Origin: Phascolomyces articulosus
Lineage: Eukaryota > Mucoromycota > Mucoromycetes > Mucorales > Lichtheimiaceae
NCBI GenBank assembly: GCA_025677815.1
Contig: JAIXMP010000003.1
Coordinates: 1,116,001 to 1,180,000 of the forward strand
Direction: 5' to 3'
DNA: 64,000 nucleotides
This document shows, piece by piece, positions 13,469 through 26,900 of the stretch. The notes beneath the pieces were generated by a model. The model was given only the letters and a program-made list of their open reading frames with translations, did not search any database and was not told the origin of the DNA. The position numbers and the translations under genes were made by a program. Numbering within the stretch: the stretch's first letter is position 1; each line of letters opens with the position of its first letter.

Positions 13469-15559
13469 ATGTTTTCCACATATCGTACAACCCAATCTAT
13501 AATCTCAACACCACCATGGTCGAACTTATTCATACGACACTGTCAACAACGACGTTCATTCACTAATTCATTATCGACTCAATATTTAAATTATTATTTG
13601 ACAAAAACTCAAGTGGGAGGTAATAAACTTATTTGAAGATTACCTTTCCCATGGCTTCATAATAATACAATAATAATAATAATAATAACATTTTTTGAAA
13701 CAGGTCATTTATTACGACTTAATTTAAATAAATCAAAACAGTTATTAGGTAATATATATATACCTATATTGAGCAAACCTCCTTTCGTACTATACGTTCC
13801 TTTCTTTTATTCAATTGAATTTATATATAGGAGTACTCAGTACACGAGGTACCCGTAATCATAATGAGGATCGATTCAGGAGTGTTACTTTAGAACTTCC
13901 TACAGGTACTCGGTTACCTACTATGGAACGTGAAGCTAACAGAGCTTATTTCGGGATCTTTGATGGGTAATTTATATCACTTTATTAAAAACCTGATCTT
14001 ATATTATGGTAGTTATTTAACAAGTTATCCTTATATATATTTATATTTATATAGACATGGTGGACCCTTGGTTTCAGAATGGTAAAGTCATTATAAAAAA
14101 AGAGGCCTTTACCTCTCTTTATCATTAACAAACAAACAAACCATAAGCAATAATAATAACAAACAGAAATAACAGGCTTGCTGAACAATTGCATCAAAGA
14201 ATCGAAACTGTCAATTTAAATGATTTTCCACGTATCTTATCCGCATTAAAAGGGTATGGAGGTTATTTTCGACGATTTAAAATACCTTCCATTATTCGTG
14301 ATTTGGTGGATGAAAAAACAGGTGAACCCAAACCCAATACTGATGCGTATGATTTAACTGTGGAGCAACGCGTCATGTTGGCCTTTTTAGATGCAGATGT
14401 AGAGTGTTTAGAGATTCTACGTGATGATGGACCAGATGAATATCATGAAGGATCTACAGGAAGTATTGCTATCATTGAACCACACGATACAAAACCTTTT
14501 TGGGAGAGTGAACGTTATGATATTATTATTGGACATATTGGTGATACAAGGTAAATATATCTCAATTTCGAGGGAATCTCGGGATGGCGGGAAGAACAAG
14601 TACTATAGGTCAATATTCAGCAACGATAAGAAGGAAAGGACATTAAAGAATCATGATCGTCTCTATTACATATATATATATTAGAATTCTATTATGTGAT
14701 GCGACGACAGGACATGTAGTGACTTTAACAACAGGAGATCATCATCCTAGTAATCCGAATGAACAAGATCGATTAAGAAAATATGCTGGTTTTGTTACTA
14801 CGGATTCATGGGGAGATGATCGGATTTTGGGTATGCTTGCCACTAGTCGTGCTTTTGGTGATGCCAAACTTAAAAGATACGGAGTGTCTTCCGAACCGGA
14901 TATTGTACGACATACCATTAAAAAAGACAATCCTGCTGCATTTCTGGTAATGTTCTGTTGTATACTCTTTTTCTCATCTTTGTTATTTTCATATTGTTAT
15001 TCACCTTGATGATCTATATAGGTGCTGGTCACAGATGGTTTAACTTCAGTTATGTCAGATCAAGAAATTGTTGATATTGTAAATAATAATTATTTCAAAA
15101 GAAAGAGGAAGAAATAAGGAGAGGAAGAAGTAGAAGAGATAAAGGGGTGGGTGGATGATGTGGTTTGGGGGAGGGGGAGGAAGGAGATTACCGGTTAAAA
15201 AAAAGTTGATTTTTTATGAAACATAAATTCATGCCGCTATTTTTTGGCTTTTTTTAGGTAAAAAAAGGCACCGATCCAACCATGTCGGCTAGAAAACTGG
15301 TGGATATAGCAGATCAATATGGATCAGAAGATAATTGTACAGCCATGGTAACTAATAGGATATAAAGAAGTTGTAAAAAGAAAGTAGAAAGTTACATGAT
15401 TCATTAAGTATATTACTCACTAACTTAATTCGGTGTTTATAATAATTAAAAAAGGTCGTTCGATTGAAAGATTGGGGAACTCGGATGCATGATCTCACAC
15501 ACGATTTAAGAGAATATCGGTTATCCAATTCAACCATGAGTAGTCGACAATCATGGTAA
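13469..15559 (+). CDS. PP2C-type Ser/Thr phosphatase, probably mitochondrial (Ptc6-like)
   Basis: Nine exons: 13469-13619, 13704-13748, 13831-13966, 14055-14081, 14176-14550, 14685-14946, 15022-15078, 15258-15347 and 15455-15559. Exon 4 is only 27 bases. The spliced protein keeps all PP2C motifs: TRGTRNHNEDRF, FGIFDGHGGP, IGHIGDTRILLCD, DDRILGMLATSRAFGD, VLVTDGLTSVMSDQE and GSEDNCTAMVVRL, so the metal-binding aspartates are present and the enzyme should be active. The first 35 or so residues (MFSTYRTTQSIIS, then NLFIRHCQQRRSFT) are basic, hydroxylated and free of acidic residues, as in a mitochondrial presequence. With that leader it best resembles the Ptc6/Aup1-like mitochondrial branch of fungal PP2Cs; the subfamily is inference. 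Start chosen as the ATG that opens this leader. Confidence 0.88.
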
Positions 15560-16023
15560 ATCCATCACCATCCTCTTCCTCATCAACAACAGCTACTATT
15601 ACTTCACTTTTGTATCATAACGCTATATAGTTTTAGATTTTTACGGTTTTATGGTTTTATATTTTCTCTCTTCCATCCATTCGTTTATATTACTATAAAA
15701 TACCTATTTGTTGTTGTAACCATAGATAGTTGTCGTACCGATCATAATCAGCACACACAGACACACAAACACGCACACTTTTACATATTTTGATATCCTA
15801 TACTAAAAAAAAAAGAGACAACTGTGACGCATCATTTTTTTTTTCTTTTTTACAAGTACAGCTGAAAAAAACCTCGAGTTTTTTTTTCTTTTACTTGTTT
15901 GTTTCTTTTCCTTTCCTTTTTTTTATAACAACTTTTTATCAACACATAGAGACACACACACACACAAAAAAAGTGGGTTTATACTTTAAACATATATTGA
16001 CATTTGGACATTGACAAAAAAAA
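15560..16023. other. Spacer, PP2C 3' end to next gene's promoter
   Basis: T-rich and A-rich tracts and a CA-rich run near 15952-15966; no gene is visible. It carries the PP2C 3' untranslated region and the leader of the gene at 16024, which follows in the same direction. Confidence 0.55.
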
Positions 16024-17301
16024 ATGACTTCAGAAGATCCACTTTTTGAAGACGATGCATTTGCAGCAAGTCAGTCATTGGAACAAGAACTCCTTGGTAA
16101 AGGATATAATGTCAGTTCTTTAGGACCATCATTAGCAGCGGAACTTCATTCAGCCACCAACACACCCGATACCATGACAACCACGTCCTCCACGACAGCG
16201 ACCTCTACACCTGAACGACTACCGCCCAATGCTGCCATGGGTGGGAATCATAAACGTGACATGATTTCAACTGAACATGATTTACATCAACTTGTAGTGG
16301 GTATGATACCCACGGACTCTATGATGTTGGATACGACGACTTATTCACCTATTTCTTCATCCAATCCAGCCAGTCCTTTATTACCATGGTCACCTACAAC
16401 AGCAGCAAGTTCATCTTGGATGAGAGGAAGTCGACGTAGTTCTTATTCCGGTAATAACGGAACACAGGATACGAATAGTAGTAATGGGGGTGGCCATGAT
16501 AGTATGATGTTCGATGATGAAGTGGTGGACCCATTTGAATATTTAAAACGACAATTGGAAGATTTAAATTCTGCTGTATGGGAAACCAAGACACTTCATA
16601 AACGGATGTTGAATACCTTATTGGCACAAGAACAAACAAGTACTACTTCTAGTAATAGTAATGGTGTGATGCATCATCCTTCTACTAGTACTATCAAGAC
16701 CATTGCTTCTTCTTCTAGTACAACCACTCCCCCTTTGGAATTAGTCATTACATCTGTGATCAATTTAATCGAACGAAAATCCAAAGATCGAGAGCGACAA
16801 ACAAGTTCATTAAGAAACATTGATAGTTCGATTCGAAAGGAAGGCATGTGGATGACATTGGATATGATTCGAGAATTGGATTTATTGGTTCAAACCATGA
16901 AAATGACATTATATGATCCAAATTATGCATATGAAAATCCATTACCCGGTTTACATCAGTTGCATATGGAAACTTCTTCCATGACAGAATCTTTGGAAGA
17001 ACTCAAGGAGATCATGTATGTCAATAAACGTCAAGTTCAAGAATTGAATTCTCGATTACGATCGATCGCGAAGACAGTACATGAAGTACGCAAGGATATT
17101 CGACGTATCAATAAAAAGTTTAATAAGGATGAAGATGGTCTTTATTCATCTTCTTCCAACATGGAAGATCGCGTCGTATTATTGGAAAAAGGTCAAGTAG
17201 ATGCACGCGTCAAGGAAATCATGTGTGGATTGGATGATTTGGATAAAAAGAGTTCTTTACAATTGAAAGAAATGCAAATGTTTTGGGAACAGCTTTGTTA
17301 A
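16024..17301 (+). CDS. Uncharacterised coiled-coil protein, 425 residues, intronless
   Basis: One uninterrupted exon from the ATG at 16024 to the stop at 17299-17301. The acidic N-terminus (TSEDPLFEDDAFAASQSLEQ) is followed by about 110 residues of Thr/Ser-rich low complexity. From about residue 175 the protein becomes helical: DPFEYLKRQLEDLNSAVWET, a Ser/Thr linker, then a region from about 245 to the end with heptad-like spacing (LEELKEIMYVNKRQVQELN, VHEVRKDIRRINKKFNK). There is no signal peptide, membrane segment or catalytic motif. The structure suggests an oligomeric scaffold or tethering protein, but I do not recognise the family. Its long open frame and codon usage like its neighbours make it a convincing gene. 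Same strand as the PP2C and capping-enzyme genes. Confidence 0.75.
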   Translation: MTSEDPLFEDDAFAASQSLEQELLGKGYNVSSLGPSLAAELHSATNTPDTMTTTSSTTATSTPERLPPNAAMGGNHKRDMISTEHDLHQLVVGMIPTDSMMLDTTTYSPISSSNPASPLLPWSPTTAASSSWMRGSRRSSYSGNNGTQDTNSSNGGGHDSMMFDDEVVDPFEYLKRQLEDLNSAVWETKTLHKRMLNTLLAQEQTSTTSSNSNGVMHHPSTSTIKTIASSSSTTTPPLELVITSVINLIERKSKDRERQTSSLRNIDSSIRKEGMWMTLDMIRELDLLVQTMKMTLYDPNYAYENPLPGLHQLHMETSSMTESLEELKEIMYVNKRQVQELNSRLRSIAKTVHEVRKDIRRINKKFNKDEDGLYSSSSNMEDRVVLLEKGQVDARVKEIMCGLDDLDKKSSLQLKEMQMFWEQLC

Positions 17302-18601
17302 AAAAAGTTACTATCTCTTTTTTTTCAACCATGGACCCTTTTTATTTAGTTTTTATTTATATATCCTTTTATTTATTGTAAACACCAATCCAATTATCAT
17401 CATTTTGGTCAATTATATATCCAACAATAACCCACACCGCACGCCCTTTCCTTTCCTTTTCCTTTTGTATACCACAACAACAACATCACATTTTGTTTTT
17501 TATTGTAACTTGTTTTTTCTTCTTCTTCAACTACATATATATTTTATATTATATCCTATATATATCAAATTCATAGCGGGAGTGAAAAAAAGAGAATTTA
17601 TTTGAACGAAATCCATTTTTATATACATAAAGTAAGATAATGAAATTTTATAATATATGAATCTATGTACATGTAACGTACAGTACATCCAGGAGAGCCT
17701 AAAAGAAAAAAAAACCTAAACTAGTTGACCTTCAAGTGTAGCCAATAATGACACACCACCTGTCAAGTTATTTTTTCTCTTTTGATCAATAGCATTTGAT
17801 ATGATTTCTTATATACTATGTATATATGTAATGTACTGTAAAAGAAAAATCAATACGAAATTCCTAATATGACTCATTTAATCAAAACGAGTAGATCATA
17901 AGAACAATGAAAAAAGATATTAAATCTTTTATTTATTTCAAATCATTATTTTCAATTTGATTGGCTAATAAATTAACTCGATCATGAATTTGATTGGTAG
18001 TCAATATAAACTCCCCAGTGTAGATAGGTTGTGTAGGTATGTTTATAAATACAGCCAAATACTAACAAACTGCACACATCCACAACTAACAACCAAGTTA
18101 CATAACTCACGCAACTCAACTTTTTTTTTTTCTTTTGGACTTCGAATCGTTCTTTTACTATTTGGAAGAAAATTCATTTGTTATATAAAGGTGAAAAATA
18201 ATATACTTCATTAGGCCTAGTTTGCCACATCCACCTCTTTTCTCTTCTTTTCTCTTTCTTTTTTCTCTTTCTTTTTTTTCTTCTTCCTATTTACCCTTCC
18301 CCTTTTTTTCTTAACATTTTTCAACATTATTTTGTACAGCCATTTTCGTTCATACAAAAAAAAATATCAGAGAAAGAAAAAAAAATAGTATCAGGAACAT
18401 ATACACTTATTTTTTTTTATAAAAAAAACCAGACCATACACCATACAAATTCAAAATATAACAACTGCAACATTATTATAAAACATACCCGATTGTACAT
18501 ATAACAACAATAACAAAAAAAAAAAAAAAGAAAACAACGAAAAGAAAAAACGATTACGAAAAAACAACAACCTCTTTTTCTTGTTCTTTTTTTTTTTTTT
18601 C
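17302..18601. other. Spacer upstream of the capping-enzyme gene, 1.3 kb
   Basis: AT-rich, with extended T/C-rich tracts from about 18220 to 18330 and A-rich tracts up to 18560. The pyrimidine-rich stretch lies 250-400 bases before the ATG at 18602 and is typical of a fungal core promoter and leader. No ORF here resembles a known protein. Confidence 0.5.
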
Positions 18602-19632
18602 ATGGCAGCTTTTAATCAACATCAACAATCTCATTCGTATAATAATAGCAGTAGTAGTAATACGAGTACGAGTAGTAGTAGTCACCATCCATTATCTAAT
18701 CCTGTCACCACCACAACCGCCACTGCCACTGCTACAACAACCACTACAGCGACAGTTACAACAACGGAACCAAGAACTTCACCTCAATCCCATAATGAAA
18801 TCGGTATGCTTCCAGAAACGATTGGTAAACGCGTAGATCCTCAATATTCACAAGTTCTTCACGCACGAGTCAAAGATATCTTGAAAATACATCATGATAG
18901 GTATTCAATTTTCTATATGTTTTCTTTATGCAAAAATAAAATATTTTAATAAGCTATTTTTTATTAATCTTTTTATTTACTACGCGTCATATTAAAAAAA
19001 AACGTTATTTTTTATGATATAGTTTTCCAGGATCACAACCTGTCAGTTTTGAACGTAAACATTTGACAGAACTTGAACAAGAAGATTATTTTGTTTGTGA
19101 AAAAACAGATGGTGTACGATATTTGTTATTCTTTTTACATTCATCCAAAGGACCAGCATCATTTCTTGTGAGTTTATATATATATATTTCTATTTTCTTT
19201 ATTGGGCAAAGTTTGGTTTTTTTTTTTTCGAAAGGGCCATGCGTTGCTGTTGTTTTTTTTTTCACACACATTCTTACACACATATTTTCTTTTTTAGTTT
19301 GACCGGAATAGGATTTGGTATTATGTACCCAATTTATTATTTCCAATGCGTGGTCGAGAAAAAGAGTATTTAAAAGATACTTTAATGGATGGTGAATTAG
19401 TGATTGATACAGAGCCTAATCATGATAAGGTAAAAACAAAAGGAGAGAATGTTGGGAGATGATAAAAGTATAAAATGTTAGAATGATTCAACTTACTCTT
19501 TTTTTTTTTTGGTTATATAGAAAGTATGGCGTTTTTTGATATTTGATTTAATGTCATTAAATGGTGTTCCTGTTACCAAACGATCATTTAATACACGGCT
19601 TGGGGTAAGATAGTTTGTGGGCCTATTCCATG

Positions 19633-19667
<35 letters not shown>

Positions 19668-22600
19668 ATGAGGCGGGCTTATTCATAAGATGATGTCTAA
19701 CTTATTTAATTTAATTAGATGTTACAACAAGAAGTAATTGCACCTTTCAAAAATAGTGTACGACATATCACAGATTCGGCAAAATTACCACCCTTTAGGT
19801 AAATAGATAGATAAATCAAAAAGAGAGTCTCTTACCTACTCCAAATGCTTATTATTAACCTATGAAATATGTGTTCTATTTCTTTCAATTCATTATTCTA
19901 TTGTAGCATAGAGCTAAAAAAGATGGAACGTTCATATGGATTACACCTCGTTTTTGATCAAATGACGAAATTAAAGCATAGTAGTGATGGCGTGATATGG
20001 ACTCCTGTAAAATACCCTTATATACCTGGAACGTGTGATAAATTGTAAGTATTCGGGAAAAAAAAATAGAGAACGAGAAAGAAAAAGTGATGATAAGATG
20101 AATACATATTGACATTATATACAAACAAAAAAAAAACATTTAGATTAAAATGGAAACCACCAGAACTTAACACCGTTGATTTTCGGATATCTGCAAAATG
20201 GAGTAAAGAGCATAAACCCATCTATAAGTTAGAAGTGTTATCACATGGTGTCACGTACAAGTTTTATGATCATTTTCAACCTGAATCTGAATTGGCTGCA
20301 GAGTAAGCTTTTTGTTTCTCGAGAAATATGAAGGGATTGAAAAATAAGTAGAGGTCCAATGATAAACGAATAAAAAACTAACGAACCAATTTTTATTAGA
20401 TGGAAAGGTCACTTACCTGATGGACGAATTGCTGAATTTAGATATGATCGAGATTGGGCTGTCACTATTGTTGAACAAGGATATGCTCCTACAACTCGAA
20501 AAGGTGGATGGAGGTAAAAACAAATAAGACAAATAGATTTGGAGGAGAATAATTTGACATATTAATGATGAATATATATATATATCCAAATTAGATTTGT
20601 ACGTTTTCGAACGGATAAGGATACAGCCAATGATGAGAATGTGGTTCGAAAAATCATTCGTAGTATTGAACAAGGCATCACCAAAGACGAAGTACTACAG
20701 CATATGGATAAAGTTCGTAGTGCATGGAAAGCGCGAGAAAAAGGTTTACCTATACCCACCACCTCTACTTCCACTTCTACCAACAGTAGTTATAACAACA
20801 AACCAACACCTGAAAGTTTGACATTGTCCACCGCAGCAATACGAACAGGAAGTATTAGTAGTTTTGGCCCATTAACGACACCTACTTCAACCACTACACC
20901 TGCCGTTTTACCCTCACCTTCCGTTGCAAATGCACCTTCTGGATCTTATTTTCCTTCCAAAGATTATGACTATGTCATTAAATCAAGAAATAATTCAATT
21001 GATATGGGGCGAATCAATGATCGACGGCAATCTGAACCAGATATATCATCTACTTCACGTTCTTCATCAACTAGTACGACTACACCATCTTCTTCTACCT
21101 CCAAAATAATATCTGTAAAACATGAACCCACGTTACAACAGGTTGCAGAAAATGAGGATGAAAATGAGAATGGCGATGAGGATGAAAAGGAAGACCATGG
21201 GAATAAGGAAAAGGGTATTGCTCATGAGGACGAAAAGAGTACAAAAGCTATAGCGAGTACGACTACAATAGTAACGAACGAACGAAAATTATCGACCGAT
21301 AGTAGTGGTAGTGTTCCTGTTTCTTCGTCTGCGCCTACGTTGAGTACCCCTACTGTTGCTGCTACAACAACAACATTGGAAGATGAACAATTGAATAATA
21401 AACGTGATAGCCCAAGGATGTCCAGTGGACCTATGGAACGAAAACGATTTAAATCTTGGACAGGTGATTGGTCTTCATCCCCACCTACTACTGAAGAAAA
21501 AAGACCTTCAATAGCTGCCACTACGACTGCAACAGCAAAGTCATTATCAGAGGATCGTATACCCCAAGTATCTTCTCCTCAACAACAGCAGCAATCTACT
21601 CCTTCAGTTGTACCGACTTCTACATCAATATCGTCACCACGATCCGCACCAATATTTGTTGACAATAATAATGGCAGTAGTGATAATAAGGATAAAAATC
21701 ATCATAATGGCCAGCCATTCATGGTACAAAAACAAGAAGGAGTTAATGAACAATCACGACAATCGCCACAGCATCAAAACCATAAGCAGCAACTGGTACA
21801 TCCACCACCAGCACCATCGAAAAAGCTGCCGCTTAAAAAAGAGATCCCATCGTCATGGGTGTCCGAAAAGAATCATAAATTGGAGCAACAACAAAGACAA
21901 CAAGAAGAGATGCGACGAAGAAAGGTATCAGCTAGTAGTAGTGAGGATGGAGATGATACCAAACGACGTCCTTCTTATATTGAATCCCCTACGATTGACC
22001 TGGCTTATTCAGAAAAAGGAACCAAGTTGCGAAAAGTGGCTGTTGAACATCATCATTATGCTCATTCAAATCCTAATAATAATGGTCATCATGAAAAGGA
22101 CATGCAGCGCGTGCCCAATGATAATAGCAGATCATCACCGTCATTATCATCTCCTCATCATCCACCTAAGAATGGTAAACAATGGTCATCACCACCACCG
22201 CCACCGGTAACACCAAAACAACAGCATCATTCACAAGCGGGATTATCTTCATCGTCGTCTGCTGCTCCATCGCCATCTACCTCTTCTATATCGTTGTATG
22301 AGCAAAATAAACCGACAAGTGCGCCGCCTGCTGTTATGCGGAAAAGTACTTCTAGTAGTATTCATAGTTTACTAACTACATCTGTTGAGCCTACCATGGC
22401 CTATAAAGCTGAAAAACGAGCTGCAACACCTACTGCTGAACAACCACCACCTCAACAGCAACAACAATCACAGCCATCTCCTGTAAAAAGATCACCACAA
22501 CAACAGCATAATCGTGCTTATGATTTTTCGACCATTTTACAATCTAATGATGATCCTTATGCTAAGCAACAAGTACCTCCTTCTTCTCGTCCTCCATCAT

Positions 22601-23697
22601 CTCATTCTCCTCAACCTCAACATCATCCTTCTCAACATCCTGTATCACATCAACCATCCCCTTCCCATCCTCATCAACGTCGTTCCCCTGTTGTTCAACA
22701 ACAACCGGCAATGGTACATCATTCTCCTACAGTTCAACACCAACAACAACAGCAGCAGCAAGCGCCAGTCCATCGTTCCCCTAGTACTACACAACAACAA
22801 CCGGTTCATTTTATCAATTACCATGCAGATGGGTCTCATATTCGATTAGCTCCAACGGAAGGTCGTGAATGGCATCATCATCCACAACAACAACAACAGC
22901 AGCAACAAGTACACATGTCACCTCATCAACAACATCAACATCAACAGCAGCAGCAGCATCCATCGCCTGTACCTCCCCATTTACAACAACAGGTTCAACA
23001 TCCACAACAAGGATATATTCCACCTTCTTCAACGCCTGAGCAACCAGGTGGTAGACAATTACATGTTTGGAAAGCCTCTGATCCAACGCCCAAAGCATCT
23101 CCACAACATCATCATCCACCCCCACCTCCACCTACATCCCAGGCTAGTTCAAAAGATAAATATTATCATCCACATCATCATCACCCTCCTCATCCATCAC
23201 AACAACAGCCACCACAGCCACATGGTTATGGCTCTACACCACCAATGTCTGCTGCTGCTCCACAACAACAGGCACCACCTCCTCCTACCCAACAACAGCC
23301 AATGTACCCACCGGGTTATCATCCTTCGCATCATCATCAGCAACAACATCATCCTAATATGCCACCTCAAGAAGTAGCTAAAAATGTTCCTATACCAGGT
23401 CCCTCTCCTCATATGTCTTATCCACATCATCAACAGCCACAACAACATCCACATCATCCGGAAAAACAATGGCCAAGGAGACAATCAGGTGAATCGATCT
23501 ATGAAGATCCAGCAAGGCATCCTCATCATCCTTCTCATCCACAACAACATCATCCTCAACATCATCCACAATACCAACCTTATCCAGGACCACCACCACC
23601 TCAACAACATCAACATCATTCACTGCCACAACAACAACCACATCAACATCAACGGAGCAAGAGTAGCAAAGCCAAGCTAGATTTTATTCTAAATTGA
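18602..23697 (+). CDS. CEG1: mRNA guanylyltransferase (capping enzyme alpha subunit) with giant low-complexity tail
   Basis: Nine exons: 18602-18900, 19023-19167, 19298-19429, 19521-19604, 19719-19798, 19907-20044, 20144-20302, 20400-20513 and 20595-23697; the summed length is divisible by three (about 1417 residues). The enzyme transfers GMP to the 5' diphosphate end of nascent mRNA in the nucleus. The nucleotidyltransferase motifs are in order: FPGSQPVSF, catalytic [12 protein letters not shown] (Lys at about residue 127), [43 protein letters not shown] and the C-terminal [12 protein letters not shown] of the OB fold. The fold ends near residue 435. The last exon continues in frame for about 980 residues of Ser/Thr- then Gln/His/Pro-rich sequence, whereas a typical yeast enzyme is about 460 residues in total. 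No splice site or internal stop separates enzyme and tail. The first ~75 residues are also Ser/Thr-rich. Confidence 0.93.
19634..19663. repeat. (TA)n microsatellite in a capping-enzyme intron
   Basis: A perfect run of 15 TA units inside the fourth intron, well clear of both splice sites. Confidence 0.95.
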
Positions 23698-23980
23698 TAT
23701 ATACTATTATATATCAATCCCCCCTCCTTTTCAAAAAAACAAAATCATGTGTATAAAGTTGTGTTTTTTTAATCACTTTTTTTTTTAAAAAAAAAGAAAA
23801 TGGACGTTTTTTTACAAAAAAAGTTGAATTGAGTGAGGGATATTGTGTATTGTATATGATAAACAAGTGATTTTTAATGAAAATAAGATTAAATTGTACA
23901 TAACTACAATAATAATTGCAATAGAAAAAAATATATTCTTTCGTTTTTTTTGTGAATTATGAACTGGGATGTGCTTTTTT

Positions 23981-26900
23981 TTATACAGACGAAGTGGTAG
24001 AGGTAGTTATCGTAGGAGCAGCACTTGTAGCACCTGTATTATTATTGGATGCTGCATGTTGACGCCATTGCATTTGTTTAGCAAATTCATAAATACAAAT
24101 AGCACCACTGACGTGAACATTTAAAGAACGAGTAATGCCTTGTTGTGGAATTTCAATGGTTTGATCCAACATTTGTAATAAATTGGCAGGGATACCTTGG
24201 CGTTCTTTACCTAATAATAAGACACATCGATCGGGGAATTCAAATTCTCCCAATGTAGCACTAGTAGTGGTTTGTTCAAGACCACAAAGAACATAGCCTT
24301 CATGTTTTTTGGCTTCTAAATAGGTGGGAATGTCTTCTTCGCCTACTTCTAACATGGGCATCCAACGTTCAGAAGCGACACTGATACTGGTAAAGTTCAC
24401 TTCTTCCTTTAACTATACGTATTGATTGATATGCATTTTTTTTTTAGTCATTCGAGCATATAGTTATGGCCTTTTCTGATGTAATATTTTACCTTTATAT
24501 TGTTTACAACGAGTAAAGAGGCATTAAAGATTTCACATGTTCGACATAAACCTATATTTTAAAATATGTCAAGTTGATTAAATGTGTTTGAATATATATT
24601 AACATCGGCTCGCTCATTTTCAAAGTGTAATTCTAGAAATATCTTACCAGCTATGTTGGGAATACGGTCGATAAGACTTGCAATAACAATTAAATCATTG
24701 CGTCGACGCTAAAAGGAAAACAAAGCGGGTAAATTTGTTTGAGTTATAACACATATTCTTCCTATATAACACTTTCTTTATATATTACCTTGGCCTTGAC
24801 AAGATCTTTGGTAAGTTCAACATCAGTTTCCAGCATCATTTCCCATGGCATAATCTTCTTTTGATATACATCTTCATTATTTGCTTCGGATGATTCTCCT
24901 TCCTCTTGTTTTGATTGATCTTCATTTTCTTGCAAGTTGATAGAATCAGCTACTGAACGAATATTTCGACGTTCTGGATTAGAGAATGGACATCCCTCTA
25001 CAGGTTCTGGGTTGACCTTCATAAATGCTCGCTATAAATATAATTTATACGGAGGGAGAAAAGTGAATAACTCATGCCTAGCGCGCAGACATTATAGAAA
25101 TAAAAAAAAGCAAAACTTACAGAAGCGATCTTTTCATTCTCAAGTACATCAAAGATGGACAAGATTTGCCTGAAAATAAACTCGATATTATAATCTGCTA
25201 ATGGATCAAATTCAGTCATGTAAAAGTTGGATTTGATCTTTTCAGCGAATTTGATGGTATCCACATATTGATCCATAAATTTGATTAGCGATGCCATGAT
25301 TCGGTTCTTTTCTATATCTGCATTGAGTGCTCTATATATAGATGGGTCGCATAAAAATTCCAGTTAATAATCGACTTCGCAGGTAGATAAAATATTCTTT
25401 CTACCATTTCTTTTTACCTAGATCGACATGCGTTCAAGTTTCTGAACCATGCACAGTATGCGTATAATCGTACAGTGAAATTATTAGATGTTAACCAAGG
25501 AATAATTCGTGAAAAGATCTATATACATAAATCCGTTGTTTATTTAGTATATCAACTTAATTTTTCCCCTTCCCCTTTCTCCCCCCTTTTTTTTTACCTC
25601 TTCAAAATAGTCCTTGGCTGCATTTTCATCAAGTGTACCACCTAATGAAAATGTCACTGTAAGATAAGACACGACGTAGTGAGGTGGAACATCAGGTTCT
25701 TCCATGGCTCTATATAAATTAGGCAATTTATCAGGGAATTGTTTAAACATTCGAGCCAATAACCATTCTGTATAGCAACGAACAGAAACAGCGGTTTCTC
25801 CTCGAAGATATATCCAGATACGTTCAATATAGTGTTCGGCTTTTTCTCTTCGAATATATTGATGTAAAAGCATCATAGAACACCACATTCGGATCTAAGA
25901 AATAAATCTTTGTATCAGAACCAACCCCTTCATTTAAGGTCGCATTTCCTTTCTCTCTCACGCTCAATATATTTTACCTTTGTACGATGTTCAATGGTAT
26001 ACAAGAATTGGTTACCATCCAATGATCCATCTCCAAATTTATCTAAGACCGCATCCATTAATTGTTCAGCTAACTGAACATGTAAATCATTCTTCTTGTC
26101 TAATCGTAGTATTAAATCATTCATATATACACGAGCCATATAATCATTCTGATTAAAATTAAGGGCTACAGAGCTAATAGAATATAGAAAGTCGCAATTT
26201 AGTATTGGATGTATCGTCACCCTTATTCGCCTTTTTCTTTTCCTTCCTAAAAAAGTAACTTACTTTTCAGCTTCACGGACAGTTTCAGGTTCTTGAAGTT
26301 TAATCGCCAATGCTGCTTCCAATTTTTGATCATCACGATCTCTTAAAGGGCCATAGATCAAAAATTTGGCAATTTCAGGAGCATAATGGAGCATGGATCG
26401 ATCTGATACCTCCGTATGTTCCGACCAAAATGCATGAAGGAGAGTTGCACATTGTGTCACCACAAAAGGTTTTAGTTCTCCAATTTCCAAAATGTAATTC
26501 AATACTTTTTTGACAGGTCCATCGGGTTGATTCAATGCTTCATCGGCTAATAATTCGGGTTGGAATATCATATCAACAATAGCACGCATCATTGGCGGTG
26601 ACGTTTTGGACTGTGTAAAATTTTCCTTGATAAGCTCAATAGTGTAATCGACTGCTTGTTGAACCAATTCGACGGATTTAGTCCATTTCAATCCAAGGAT
26701 GGTACCAACGCAATTCATGACAGCAGCTGCACAGAGTTCTGAAGCACATTCTAATTCTTCAACAGCGGATTCAAAGAGGCTTTTAGGATCAAATATTTCA
26801 CTATTGGGTTTGGATTCCAAAATCTATATAGAAAGAAGAAGTATGAGTAGGTGCATGCATTGGATTGAAGAGGTGAGTAAGTGTATATGCTTTGTTCAAC

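Noticed and set aside
22865..23377. 170-residue ORF rich in Asn/His/Ile overlapping the capping-enzyme tail
   Set aside because: It is the +1 frame of a CAA/CAT/CCA repeat region and is explained by the repeat codons of the real frame.
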